Assembly: GCF_005155025.1 (NCBI RefSeq) | Contig: NZ_CP039731.1 | Span: 3,596,001-3,660,000, forward strand | Reading direction: 5' to 3' | Origin: Aquitalea aquatilis | Lineage (GTDB): Bacteria > Pseudomonadota > Gammaproteobacteria > Burkholderiales > Chromobacteriaceae | Length of the DNA: 64,000 bases | Part shown: positions 45,403 through 54,470 of the stretch, in pieces | Layout: each line of letters opens with the position of its first letter | How positions within the stretch are numbered: position 1 is the first letter of the stretch | Notes under the pieces: generated by a model | What the model saw: only the letters and a program-made list of their open reading frames with translations | Told to the model about the DNA's origin: nothing | The model's database searches: none | Made by a program: the position numbers and the translations under genes

Positions 45403-46553
45403 GTATTCGGCCTCTTGCTGAATAGTCGATAACCAATAGCAAACAGCAGGCAGGCATAGCCAGCCAGCACGGCCAGCGGCCGCCACAGCGACAGCAGCCC
45501 CACCCCCTTGAGAAAACAGCCCACCACGATATCGGTGTAATACATGGCTGGCATCAGCTGAGCCACCAGCCGGGCACCGGACCCCAGCGACACGATGGGA
45601 ATGATCAGGCCGGAATACAGCACGGCCGGAATCATGGTCACCACCATGGTGACAATCATCGCCGCCACCTGGGTACGCACCAGCACCGATACCAGCAGGC
45701 CGATACCGGTGGTGCACAGCACGTACACCAGCGTGGCGGGCAGGAAAAACAGCAAGCTCCCCTTGAACGGCACCTGATACAACAACACCGCCAGCAGCCA
45801 CAGCAGCAGGATGTTGACGCTGGAAATGGCCACATAAGGTGCCAGCTTGCCCACCAGAAACTCGCCGCGGCTGACATTGGAGGCGTAGATATTGAAGATG
45901 GAGCCGTTTTCCTTTTCCCGCACCACGCCCAGCGCGGTGAGGAAAGGCGGCGACAGCATCAGGATCACCATGATCAGCTTGGGGGCCAGCGACCAGATGC
46001 TGGACACGCTCTGGTTGTACAGATAGCGCGACTCCAGCGCGATAGGCGTTAGCTGCGCCAGGGCGTCCTGCTGCGACAGGCCGGTGGCATGCGATACCGC
46101 CTGCGCCACCGCTGCCAGACTGAAGGCGGCATTGATGGCGCTGACATAGCCCTTGGTGGTCATGGCGCGGCTGGGAAAACTGCCATCCACCAGCGTCTGG
46201 ATGGCAGCTGGCCGGCCCTGCGCCAGGCGCTTGCCAAACTGCGGCGGAATTACCAGCACCACCCGCACCTCGCCCGAGCCGATCAGCTGCCCGGCCATGC
46301 GCTCGTCGCCGACGTAGCCGTGAAAGCGGAAATAGCGCGAGTCGATAAAGCGGTAAGCATAATCACGGCTGGCAGCACTGCGGTCGTGATCGACCACGGC
46401 AAACGGGATGTTTTCCACATCCAGCGACAGGCCATAACCGAACAGCAGCATCAATAGCGCCGGCACCACAAAGGCCAGCGAGAAAAACAGCCGGTCGCGC
46501 ACGATTTCGCGCCACTCCTTGCCGGCGATGGCCCATACACGTTGCAGATTCAT
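45399..46553 (-). CDS. ABC-2 type transport permease (first permease, YbhS-like)
   Basis: 384 residues beginning MNLQRVWAIAGKEWREIVRD, with TM1 at ~22-42 (FSLAFVVPALLMLLFGYGL), a periplasmic domain and five C-terminal helices. GVVREKENGSIFNIYASNVS is the ABC-2 coupling loop. Overlaps the ATPase gene by 4 nt and the next permease by 4 nt, so the two permeases are translated together and presumably form a heterodimer. Confidence 0.9.
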   Translation of the reverse strand: MNLQRVWAIAGKEWREIVRDRLFFSLAFVVPALLMLLFGYGLSLDVENIPFAVVDHDRSAASRDYAYRFIDSRYFRFHGYVGDERMAGQLIGSGEVRVVLVIPPQFGKRLAQGRPAAIQTLVDGSFPSRAMTTKGYVSAINAAFSLAAVAQAVSHATGLSQQDALAQLTPIALESRYLYNQSVSSIWSLAPKLIMVILMLSPPFLTALGVVREKENGSIFNIYASNVSRGEFLVGKLAPYVAISSVNILLLWLLAVLLYQVPFKGSLLFFLPATLVYVLCTTGIGLLVSVLVRTQVAAMIVTMVVTMIPAVLYSGLIIPIVSLGSGARLVAQLMPAMYYTDIVVGCFLKGVGLLSLWRPLAVLAGYACLLFAIGYRLFSKRPNT

Positions 46554-48493
46554 GCGCTGCCTTTCTGTGCGGACTTCTGTGCCTCCAGCTGACTGACCCG
46601 CTGCACGAACACATCTTCCATGCTGATGGGGTGGGACTGCGGCGGCTGCGCCACCCCCAATCCACGCAATACCGTGCCCAGCCGCTCCACGTCCGGCGTC
46701 AGCACATGCAAGGCCGTGCCATACGGCGACACATTGGCAAACCCGGCCTGGCGCAGTGCTGCCACCAGCGCGGCGGCGTTGTCAGCGCGGACCTGGTAGA
46801 GCTGGCCAACCTCGGCCTGCAGCTGCTGCTTCATGGCATGGGGCGAGGCATCCGCCACCACGCGGCCGGCAAACATCAGCGCCAGATGGTCGCAATGTTC
46901 CGCCTCGCTCATATAGTGGGTGGTCACCAGCATGGCCACCCCGTCCAGCCGCGACAGGCGGAACAGAATGTCCCAGAAGGCACGGCGGCCCAATGGATCG
47001 ACCCCGCTGGTGGGCTCATCCAGAAACAGCACCCGTGGCTGGTGCACCAGGGCGCAGCCCAGGGCCAGCCGCTGGCGCAAGCCCATGGGCAAGGTGCTGG
47101 CCAGATCGTTTTCGTGACCATGCAGGCCAGCCATATCCAGAATCCACGCCAGCCGCAGCGCGGTTTGCTGGCGATCCAGCCCGTAGATGCCGGCATACAG
47201 GCGGATGTTTTCCACCACGCTCAGGTCCAGATACAGCGAAAACGCCTGCGACATATAACCGATGCGCGACTTGATCAGCGCCCCGGCCTGCTTCATGTCA
47301 GCCCCGGCCACCATCCCGCTGCCACTGCTGGGCGGCAGGATGCCGGTCAGCATCTTGATGGCGGTGGTCTTGCCGGCCCCGTTGGCACCCAGCAAGCCGA
47401 AAATCTCACCCGGTTGCACCTGGAAACTGACGTCACCCACGGCAACAAAATCGCCAAAGCGCTTGCTCAATCCCTTGGCCTCGATGGCCAGCGCGCTGCT
47501 GTCCAGCGGCTGGCGCGGCGCGGCCAGCGCAGCCAGGGTCTGTGCCTGCTGGCTGTCCGGGCCGGGTGCGGCCAGCAGGGCCACGAATACGTCTTCCAGC
47601 TCCGGTTCCAGCACATCCAGCTGCTGGCAATCCAGCCCGGCCAACAAGGTAGTCACCCGGGAGCGGGCCTGCTCTGCCGTCAAACCAGGCAGAAACAGCC
47701 GAATGGCCGGCCCCATCGCCTCGCATTGCCCGCCAATGGCGCTCAGGCGGCGCATGGCTTCCAGTTGCGGCTCGGCACGGCACAGCACGATGCTGCCCGG
47801 CGCGCGCTGCAGAATCTCCGCCGGGCTGCCCTCGGCCAGTTTCTGCCCCTGATGCAGGACGCTCATGCGGGTAAAGCGGCTGGCTTCATCCATATAGGCG
47901 GTGGACACCAGCGCGGTCAGGCCCTGGCTGACGATCAGCTCGGCCAGAATGGACCAGAAATCACGGCGCGATACCGGATCGACCCCGGTGGTCGGTTCGT
48001 CCAGGATGATCAGCTGCGGGGCGTGGATCAGCGTGCACACCAAGCCCAGCTTCTGCTTCATGCCGCCGGACAGCTGCTTCATCGGCCGCTGGCGAAAGGC
48101 GGCTAGGCGAGTGATGGCCAGCAGCTGCTCCTTGCGGGCGGCGGCCTCTGCGTGCGGCACCAGCCGCAGCCGGGCAAAGAAATCGACATTCTCCTCGACC
48201 GACAGATCGCCATACAGGTTCTGCCCCAGCCCCTGCGGCATCAGGCCGATGCGGCCTTTGATGACTTCGGCGCTGCGTTCGCTGTCGAGCAACTGGCCGA
48301 ATACCTCCAGCTGGCCTTGCTCGTAGGACAAGACGCCAGCCACCGCCTTCATCAGGCTGGATTTGCCGGCGCCATCGGGGCCGATCAGCCCGTACAGCTC
48401 GCCGCGCTGCACGGCAAGGTCAAGGCCACTGACTGCCTGATGACCAGCATAGCGCTTGCCAAAGCCGCTGGCGCGGATGATGGTGTCGCTCAT
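46550..48493 (-). CDS. Fused tandem ABC ATPase (YbhF-like)
   Basis: 647-residue cytoplasmic ATPase with two complete nucleotide-binding domains in one chain. NBD1: Walker A GPDGAGKSSLM, signature LSGGMKQKLGL, Walker B LIILDEPTTGVDP. NBD2 (from ~residue 340): Walker A GANGAGKTTAIK, signature LPMGLRQRLAL (LPMG in place of LSGG), Walker B VLFLDEPTSGVDP. The deviant second signature may make one ATP site weak; I recall similar changes in YbhF proteins. ATG 48493 lies 2 nt after the hlyD stop. It energises the two permeases downstream. Confidence 0.93.
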   Translation of the reverse strand: MSDTIIRASGFGKRYAGHQAVSGLDLAVQRGELYGLIGPDGAGKSSLMKAVAGVLSYEQGQLEVFGQLLDSERSAEVIKGRIGLMPQGLGQNLYGDLSVEENVDFFARLRLVPHAEAAARKEQLLAITRLAAFRQRPMKQLSGGMKQKLGLVCTLIHAPQLIILDEPTTGVDPVSRRDFWSILAELIVSQGLTALVSTAYMDEASRFTRMSVLHQGQKLAEGSPAEILQRAPGSIVLCRAEPQLEAMRRLSAIGGQCEAMGPAIRLFLPGLTAEQARSRVTTLLAGLDCQQLDVLEPELEDVFVALLAAPGPDSQQAQTLAALAAPRQPLDSSALAIEAKGLSKRFGDFVAVGDVSFQVQPGEIFGLLGANGAGKTTAIKMLTGILPPSSGSGMVAGADMKQAGALIKSRIGYMSQAFSLYLDLSVVENIRLYAGIYGLDRQQTALRLAWILDMAGLHGHENDLASTLPMGLRQRLALGCALVHQPRVLFLDEPTSGVDPLGRRAFWDILFRLSRLDGVAMLVTTHYMSEAEHCDHLALMFAGRVVADASPHAMKQQLQAEVGQLYQVRADNAAALVAALRQAGFANVSPYGTALHVLTPDVERLGTVLRGLGVAQPPQSHPISMEDVFVQRVSQLEAQKSAQKGSA

Positions 48494-48495
48494 GG

Positions 48496-49407
48496 CTACC
48501 AGCGCGGCGCTTGCCAGGCCACGCCGTCCTTCCAGCGGATGACGGCATCGGCCGGCAAGCCGGGCGTGAGTCGCCATGCCGGGTTGTCGGCCAAGGCCAG
48601 CTTGACCGCATACACCAGCTTGACCCGCTCATCCGGCGTCTGCACCTCTTTCGGGGTGAATTCGGCACGGGCGGCAATATGGCTGACCGTGGCGGCAAAA
48701 GCTTGCTGCGGGAAGGCATCGGTATAGATCTGCGCCGGCAAGCCCAGCCTGATCTTGCCGATCTGGTTTTCCGGCACATAGACCTTGAGATAGAGCCGGT
48801 TCAGATCGACGATTTCCACCACCGCGCCACCGGCCGCCAGCATCTCGCCCGGTTCGCGCAGGCGGGTACTGACCATGCCGCCGGACGGTGCTTTCAGTTG
48901 CAGCTCCTGCAGCACCGCCGAGGCTTCGGCCACGGCAGCGGCGGCCTGATGAATCTGCTCGGCTGCCTGGGTGCGCTGGCTGCGTGCGCTCACGGCAGCC
49001 AGCTGCATCTGCTCGGCATGCATGCGGTCCACCGAGCCGCGCGCCAGCAGGTCGGCAAAACGGGCGGCATCCTTGTCAGCCTGGGCGGCAACGGCACTGG
49101 CGCGCTGCTGCTGCGCCTGGGCCGCAGCCAGCGCGGCACGGGCAGCCGCCAGCCGTGCCGTCAGCTCGTCCGAACTCAGGCGGGCCAGCAATTGGCCGCT
49201 GCTGACCACATCGCCCTCATGCACCCGCACCTCGGCCAGCCGGCCGGGATATTTGGCGGCCACCAGCACGCTATCGCCCTCCAGCCGGCCATTGGCCTGC
49301 AGCAGGCCATCCGCCAAGCCACGGTCGCGCGACTGCCACACGCCATAAGCCACCGCCCCCACCAATGCCAGCCCGAGACCGGCCCATACCAACTTGCTCT
49401 TGTTCAT
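48496..49407 (-). CDS. HlyD-family periplasmic adaptor (membrane fusion protein)
   Basis: 303 residues: N-terminal membrane anchor (~6-25, LVWAGLGLALVGAVAYGVW), half of a biotinyl-lipoyl domain (YPGRLAEVRVHEGDVVSSGQ), a long Ala/Gln-rich helical hairpin (~75-150), the second lipoyl half (LKAPSGGMVSTRLREPGEML) and a beta-barrel end. It bridges the ABC permeases to the TolC-like channel. ATG 49407 overlaps the tolC-like stop; a GTG four codons earlier is possible. Confidence 0.9.
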   Translation of the reverse strand: MNKSKLVWAGLGLALVGAVAYGVWQSRDRGLADGLLQANGRLEGDSVLVAAKYPGRLAEVRVHEGDVVSSGQLLARLSSDELTARLAAARAALAAAQAQQQRASAVAAQADKDAARFADLLARGSVDRMHAEQMQLAAVSARSQRTQAAEQIHQAAAAVAEASAVLQELQLKAPSGGMVSTRLREPGEMLAAGGAVVEIVDLNRLYLKVYVPENQIGKIRLGLPAQIYTDAFPQQAFAATVSHIAARAEFTPKEVQTPDERVKLVYAVKLALADNPAWRLTPGLPADAVIRWKDGVAWQAPRW

Positions 49408-49408
49408 G

Positions 49409-50731
49409 TCACAACTCACCGATAGCCCGTTGCAGCGCCACTACCGCCAGGGCGTGGTCATAGCGGGCATTGAAAAGATTGCGCTGGCTGTCCGCCCGCC
49501 GCGCTTCGGCGACCAGCACTTCGGTCTGATTGGCCAGGCCGTTGCGGTAGCGATCGCGCTGGATGGCCAGATACTCGTCCGCCGACTGCAAGGCCGCCTG
49601 CGCCACCGTGATCCGCGCTGCAGCCTCGATTTGCTGGCTGTGGCTGCGCTCCACTTCCAGCCGCACCAGCGACTGCGCTTCGTGCAGCTGATCCTCCACC
49701 GCCATGGCCTGTTCGCCGATGCTGCCGGCGCGGGCGCGGATCAGGCCGCTGTCAAACAGCGTCCAGCTCACGCCCAGCCCGACCGAGCCGACGCCCTTGT
49801 TCACCAGATAGGGATTATTGAGATAGCTGTAGGCGGCATAGGCCCCCACTTGCGGCAGGCTTTCCGCCCGTACGCTGCGGGCGCTGGCCTGCAGGGAGGT
49901 CGACCACTCGGCCAAGGCGGCCAGTTCCGGGCGCTGGCGCAAGGCCAGATCGCTGAGCTGCCCCAGCGGGCGCTGCTCGGTCTGCAATGTGACTTCATCC
50001 GGCAGTGCCGGCTGACTGAACGCGCGTCCCAGCAAGCGGTTATAGGCCGCCTGGCTCAGGCTTTGCGCCTGCTGTGCCGCAATCTGCTTTTGCCGTGCTT
50101 CGGCCACCGCCAGTTCGGCCCCCAGCACATCGCCCCGCGCTACCACGCCCTTGCGGAAAAAATTGTTCACATCACGCTGATAGGCCTGCAAGCTGGCCAG
50201 ATACTGCGCAGCCACCGTGGCCGCATGGCCGGCGCGCAGCACATTGAAATAGGCTTCGGCCACCTGCAAGCGCAGTGCCTGCCGCGCCTGCTCCTGCCCA
50301 TAGCGGCTGGCACTGGTGGCTGCGGCCGCCGACTGCTGCAGCGCATCGAGCTTGCCGCCGGTGTAAACCGGCAGACTGAGGCGGGCATTGGCAAAGCGCA
50401 CATCCTCATCGGTCAGTGGCACATCCACCGCGGCCGGCAAGCGGGCGGCCAGCGCCCCCAGTCCCTGGGTGAGCGGGCTGACATCCAGCCGTGCCGTCGG
50501 GGTGTGGTCCAGCCGGCTCCAGCCGGCATCGACACTGAGCGTGGGGCCGGCTGCCGCCTGCGCCACCTGCTCCTGCAAATGCGCCGCCCCTACTTTGCGC
50601 GCCTCGGCACGCAAGCTGTTGCTGCTTTGCTCGGCCTGCAGCCAGGCTTGTTGCAACGATTCTGCCTGGGCACAAGCCGTTGCGATCAGCAGGCTTAGCA
50701 GCCCACAGCGCGAACCCGAAAAAAATGTCAT
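49409..50731 (-). CDS. TolC-family outer-membrane efflux protein
   Basis: 440 residues with a Sec signal peptide (MTFFSGSRCGLLSLLIATAC, cleavage likely after ACAQA). The mature part is two repeated helical halves (~190 residues each) rich in Ala/Gln/Leu, with internal KGVVARGDVLGAELAVAEAR and NGLANQTEVLVAEARRADSQ, the paired OEP repeats. First gene of a complete tripartite exporter, so the operon carries its own outer-membrane channel. ATG 50731 chosen; GTG 50746 would add five residues. Substrate unknown; YbhFSR-type pumps export drugs. Confidence 0.9.
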   Translation of the reverse strand: MTFFSGSRCGLLSLLIATACAQAESLQQAWLQAEQSSNSLRAEARKVGAAHLQEQVAQAAAGPTLSVDAGWSRLDHTPTARLDVSPLTQGLGALAARLPAAVDVPLTDEDVRFANARLSLPVYTGGKLDALQQSAAAATSASRYGQEQARQALRLQVAEAYFNVLRAGHAATVAAQYLASLQAYQRDVNNFFRKGVVARGDVLGAELAVAEARQKQIAAQQAQSLSQAAYNRLLGRAFSQPALPDEVTLQTEQRPLGQLSDLALRQRPELAALAEWSTSLQASARSVRAESLPQVGAYAAYSYLNNPYLVNKGVGSVGLGVSWTLFDSGLIRARAGSIGEQAMAVEDQLHEAQSLVRLEVERSHSQQIEAAARITVAQAALQSADEYLAIQRDRYRNGLANQTEVLVAEARRADSQRNLFNARYDHALAVVALQRAIGEL

Positions 50732-50737
50732 TGCAGT

Positions 50738-50763
50738 AATGAACACTCATTCATCAAGATGAA
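50738..50763. promoter_or_regulatory. Two overlapping palindromes at the start of the tolC-ABC operon
   Basis: AATGA-ACAC-TCATT (50738-50751) and TTCATC-AA-GATGAA (50750-50763) abut directly upstream of the tolC-like ATG. This is typical of a TetR-type operator over a promoter or leader; no regulator gene is adjacent. Confidence 0.5.
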
Positions 50764-50829
50764 TAGATTGTATTGCGATGACAGTGATGGCGCTTGCGCT
50801 GCATCAGCCCGCTGGCGATAAAACGCAAA

Positions 50830-50874
50830 AAAAGACCAAAAAAGCTGACAAAAGCAGCTATTTTTGGTCTTTTA
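50830..50874. terminator. Long hairpin after the GMC gene
   Basis: AAGACCAAAAAAGCTG pairs with CAGCTATTTTTGGTCTT around a 7-nt loop. It lies 10 nt beyond the GMC stop and has T-rich ends both ways, so it should stop minus-strand transcription. Confidence 0.8.
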
Positions 50875-50883
50875 CTCTAAAAA

Positions 50884-52488
50884 TCAGGCTTTCAGCGCAT
50901 CCCGTAACTGATGTGCGGCACGCAGGGCAAACGCATAGATGGACAGTTGCGGATTGGCCCCGATACTGGTGGGAAAGACCGAACCATCGATCACGCTGAG
51001 ATTGCGCAGCTGCCAGTGGCGGCCATATTCATCCACCACGCCCTGCTCAGGCTGACTGCTCATGGCCACACCGCCCATGACATGCGCACTGACCACCCGC
51101 GCCAGCAAGGGCTTGAGCGGCAGCTGCATGATCTGTTCGCGCGTGGCCTGCCAGCTGCTTTGCAGGCTCGCCTGCTCGTGCAGCACCAGCACCTGGCGCG
51201 CACCGGCGGCGAACTGCAGTTCGGCCATGGTCAGCCAGCTGCGCCGCACGCCATCCCACAGCACATCATTCAGCGGGTAATCCAGCTCCGGCGAGCCATC
51301 CTTGCGCAAGCGCACCTGGCCACCCTGGCTGTCCGGATGAAAGCCGTCGCGCAGCAAGGCCAGCATCACGTTCAGATGTGGCAGCTGCTGCATCAGGCTG
51401 GTTGTTTCCTGGCCAAAGCCGGACAGGGTGACGCCCATCAGCAAGGGATGCACCGGCGGCACTTCCAGCTTGTAACCCAGTGGGCCATCCAGCGGCTGGG
51501 TGTGCATGAAGTGGTCGGAATACACGGTTTGCGGGGCACCGTTATACGGCTCGATGCGTTGCGGCATCACCGCACCGCTGATGACGACCGGGTGCAGGAA
51601 GGTGCGCTTGCCCACCTGCCCCCCGCCCAGCTCGCTGCGCAGCAGAATGGCCGGACTGCCAATGGCACCGGCGGCCAGCACCACATGCCTGGCCTTGATG
51701 CTGAACTGGCGGCCATTCAAGCTGTGGCCATCAGCAGCCAGCAGGCGGCCCTCGGCCCCCAGCAAGGATTTGCCATCCGCCGCCGGCAGCAGGCGCTCGA
51801 CCCTGGCCCGCGACAACAGCCCGGCCTTGTGCTGCAAGGCACCGGGAATGGTGGTCACCAGCATCGACTGTTTGGCATTGGTGGCGCAGCCCATGCCGCA
51901 ATAGCCCAGATTCCAGCAGCCGCGCACATTGCGACGGATACGGCCATGCTTCAGCCCCAGCGCCTGGCAGCCACGTTCCAGCACGCTGTTATTGGGGTTG
52001 GGATCGGTCTGCCAGTCGGCGATGCCCAGCCTGGCCTCGGCCATGTCAAACCACGGTGCCATGGCTGGCGGATTCAAGCCTTTGAGGCCATAGCGCTCGC
52101 CCCACCAGTTCAGCGTATCCGGCGGCGTGCGAAAGGCGCTGGTCCAGTTGACCGTGGTACTGCCACCCACCGTGCGCCCCTGCAGGATATTGATGGCCTT
52201 GTCAGCGGTCTTGCGGCTAGCGGATTCCTGATACAGCTCGGGATAGGCCTTGGCTTCCAGCAGACGGAAATCGCGCGAGGTACGCAGCGCCCCCTCTTCC
52301 ACCATCAGCACATCCAGCCCGGCCTGGGCCAGCACTTCGGCCGTCATGCCGCCACCGGCACCGGTGCCGATGATCAGCACATCGCAAGTCAGTTGCAGAT
52401 CCTGCGTCTGCGCCGCACCATCCAGCACCCGCCAGCCGCTGGCCACGCCCTCGGCCACCGGATCGGGCAAACTCATCTTGTCACTCAT
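50884..52488 (-). CDS. GMC-family FAD-dependent dehydrogenase (large subunit)
   Basis: 534 residues. FAD-binding GTGAGGGMTAEVLAQAG at ~41 and GRTVGGSTTVNWTSAFRTPP near 104, both GMC signatures. The C-terminal catalytic His is in VSAHVMGGVAMSS and the Asn in GANPQLSIYAFALR. A cysteine group C191-x5-C197-x3-C201 (GCWNLGYCGMGC) recalls the iron-sulfur site of FAD-glucose dehydrogenase type enzymes. It has no signal peptide but overlaps (ATGA) a Tat-signal small-subunit gene, so it is probably exported by hitch-hiking. Paired with an aldehyde dehydrogenase, it likely oxidises an alcohol. Confidence 0.85.
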   Translation of the reverse strand: MSDKMSLPDPVAEGVASGWRVLDGAAQTQDLQLTCDVLIIGTGAGGGMTAEVLAQAGLDVLMVEEGALRTSRDFRLLEAKAYPELYQESASRKTADKAINILQGRTVGGSTTVNWTSAFRTPPDTLNWWGERYGLKGLNPPAMAPWFDMAEARLGIADWQTDPNPNNSVLERGCQALGLKHGRIRRNVRGCWNLGYCGMGCATNAKQSMLVTTIPGALQHKAGLLSRARVERLLPAADGKSLLGAEGRLLAADGHSLNGRQFSIKARHVVLAAGAIGSPAILLRSELGGGQVGKRTFLHPVVISGAVMPQRIEPYNGAPQTVYSDHFMHTQPLDGPLGYKLEVPPVHPLLMGVTLSGFGQETTSLMQQLPHLNVMLALLRDGFHPDSQGGQVRLRKDGSPELDYPLNDVLWDGVRRSWLTMAELQFAAGARQVLVLHEQASLQSSWQATREQIMQLPLKPLLARVVSAHVMGGVAMSSQPEQGVVDEYGRHWQLRNLSVIDGSVFPTSIGANPQLSIYAFALRAAHQLRDALKA

Positions 52489-53000
52489 GGCAGTAGCCCC
52501 ATGACCTGTTGCGGTTGCTGATAGCCCAGCGCAGCCCAGCTCGCCGGGTTACCAAACCAGGCAGCATTGATCAGCGCATGCAGGGCCTGATAACCGGAGC
52601 GCAGCAGCAAGAGCGGGCTTTGCTGCCAGCGCCGCAAAAAAGCGGCCAGATCATCCGGCGTCGCCTGTACCCACGGGCCGTGCACACCAGCCAGCCAGCG
52701 CCGGCCCCAGCGATTGCCCAACAGGTCGAACAGCTGGCGCAGCTCCTGCTGCACGGCAGGCAGCAGATTGCGGATGGCCACATCCACCCCGCGCACGATG
52801 TCCGGTAGCGGCAGGCCGGCCATGCCCAGCATCACCGGAGCCAGGCTGCGGATAATCTGCTCGTCACCCGCTTGCAGAAATACATGGTGGTCCTGGCTGG
52901 CCGTGGGCAGATCCGGCTGCGGGGCGGCCAGGAAGCCGGCCGCCAGCAATACCACGCTACCGGCCATGCCGGTCTTGATCAATTGGCGTCGGGTGATCAT
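52485..53000 (-). CDS. Tat-signal small subunit of the GMC dehydrogenase
   Basis: 171 residues. The N-terminus MITRRQLIKTGMAGSVVLLA is a twin-arginine signal (TRRQLIK) with a hydrophobic core. The mature part is helical (LPAVQQELRQLFDLLGNRWG, SGYQALHALINAAWFG) and resembles the gluconate-2-dehydrogenase subunit 3 type of GMC partners in size and position. Its likely job is to fold with the FAD subunit and carry it through the Tat pore. Starts 1 nt after the calB-like stop and overlaps the GMC gene. Confidence 0.75.
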   Translation of the reverse strand: MITRRQLIKTGMAGSVVLLAAGFLAAPQPDLPTASQDHHVFLQAGDEQIIRSLAPVMLGMAGLPLPDIVRGVDVAIRNLLPAVQQELRQLFDLLGNRWGRRWLAGVHGPWVQATPDDLAAFLRRWQQSPLLLLRSGYQALHALINAAWFGNPASWAALGYQQPQQVMGLLP

Positions 53001-53001
53001 C

Positions 53002-54432
53002 TCAGCCTCGCATCATCAAGCGGAGCAGCCATTGCACGGTGCGGCCATAGGGTGGCCGGGTCATCCAGCTACCCGACCAGCGGCTCTGCTCGAACACCGG
53101 TTTGAGCTTGGAGAAGGTGAGGAAACCTTCATAACCATGGTAATGCCCCATGCCGGAAGCCCCGACACCACCAAAAGGCATATCGTGCTGTATCACATGC
53201 AGCACGGATTCATTGATGCAGACCCCGCCGGAAATGGTCTGATGCAGGGTTTTTTCGATACGCAGCGGGTCGCTGTCGAACAGATACAGGGCCAGCGGTC
53301 GTGGCCGGGCGTTGATGTAATCGAGGGCCTCGTCGAAATTGTCGTAACAGACCACCGGCAGGATCGGGCCAAATATTTCCTCGCGCAGCAGAGCGCAATC
53401 GGCCGGGCAGTTCAGCACCAGAGTCAGCGGCAGCTTGCGGGTGCCGGACAGATCCTCGGCGGCGGGGTTGATCTGGCGGATGTCGGCACCGGCCGCACGC
53501 GCCTCGTCCAGCCAGCTCTGCAGCCGCTGGTAATGGCGCTGGTTGATGATATTGCTGTAGTCGGGATTATTGGCCAGCGTGGGATAGGCCCGCGGCGCGG
53601 CGGCATCCAGCATGGCCAGCAGCCGGTCGCGGTCCTTGGCATTGACCAGCACATAGTCCGGGGCTACACAGGTCTGGCCGGCATTGAACAGCTTGCCGGC
53701 GACAATCGACTCCGCCGCCCGGGCAAAATCGGCATCGCGCGCCACCAGTGCCGGCGACTTGCCCCCCAGCTCCAGCGTGACCGGAGTCAGGTTGTCAGCC
53801 GCAGCACGCATCACATGGTGGCCGACCTCGGTGGAGCCGGTGAACAGCAAATGGTCGAAGGGCAAGCGGGTAAAAGCCTGCGCCAATTCCGGCCCGCCAT
53901 TGATCACGCGGATCAGATCCGGCTCGAAGTAACGCCCCACCAGCTCTGCCAGCAACTGACCGGTGGCAGGGGTGAATTCCGACATCTTGATCATCACCCG
54001 GTTACCCGCCGCCAGTGCGCCAATCAAAGGGCCCAGGGCAAGAAACAGCGGGTAATTCCACGGCACCACAATGCCCACCACGCCCAGCGGCTGGGGCAGC
54101 ACGCGATTGCGCGCCGGGCGAAACCACAACGACACCCCGCGCCGCTGCGGCTTCATCCAGCGCCGCAGCTGACTGCGCGCACTGCGCAACTCTTCCAGGC
54201 TGGGAAACAGCTCGCCCAGCCGGGTTTCCACGCTGCTGCGCTGGCCAAAATCGCTGCTGATGGCCGCGATCAGAGCATCCCGGTTTTGCTGGATCAGCTG
54301 CTCCAGCGTATTCAGCCAGCCCAGCCGGCGGGCCAGTGCAGGGAAACGCTCGGCAGCCGCAGCGCGGCGCAAGGCGGCATGGGCATCCGGCAAGCCGGCA
54401 GCGCTTGCCTGCGGCATTGGCATGACATTCAT
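53002..54432 (-). CDS. Coniferyl-aldehyde-type dehydrogenase (class 3-like ALDH)
   Basis: NAD(P)-dependent aldehyde dehydrogenase of 476 residues, shaped like the short class-3/CALDH group. VVPWNYPLFLALGPLIGALA is near 125, FTGSTEVGHHVM near 205, the catalytic Glu is in VTLELGGKSPALV and the catalytic Cys in FNAGQTCVAPDYVLV. ATG 54432 has AGGA at good spacing; the 8-residue longer start lacks one. First gene of the ALDH-small subunit-GMC operon, suggesting stepwise alcohol-to-acid oxidation. Real substrate unknown; coniferyl aldehyde is only a family label. Confidence 0.85.
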   Translation of the reverse strand: MNVMPMPQASAAGLPDAHAALRRAAAAERFPALARRLGWLNTLEQLIQQNRDALIAAISSDFGQRSSVETRLGELFPSLEELRSARSQLRRWMKPQRRGVSLWFRPARNRVLPQPLGVVGIVVPWNYPLFLALGPLIGALAAGNRVMIKMSEFTPATGQLLAELVGRYFEPDLIRVINGGPELAQAFTRLPFDHLLFTGSTEVGHHVMRAAADNLTPVTLELGGKSPALVARDADFARAAESIVAGKLFNAGQTCVAPDYVLVNAKDRDRLLAMLDAAAPRAYPTLANNPDYSNIINQRHYQRLQSWLDEARAAGADIRQINPAAEDLSGTRKLPLTLVLNCPADCALLREEIFGPILPVVCYDNFDEALDYINARPRPLALYLFDSDPLRIEKTLHQTISGGVCINESVLHVIQHDMPFGGVGASGMGHYHGYEGFLTFSKLKPVFEQSRWSGSWMTRPPYGRTVQWLLRLMMRG

Positions 54433-54470
54433 TGTGCTATCCTCGTGTTGTTCCATCCGGCAAACGGTCG

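Noticed and set aside
45403-45801. 133-residue N-terminal extension of the second ABC permease
   Set aside because: Runs antiphase through the first permease and is His/Gly-rich; the ATGA overlap start at 45402 is far better.
50911-52521. 536-codon plus-strand frame over the GMC gene
   Set aside because: Antisense to a gene with clear FAD and catalytic motifs; product has no domain.
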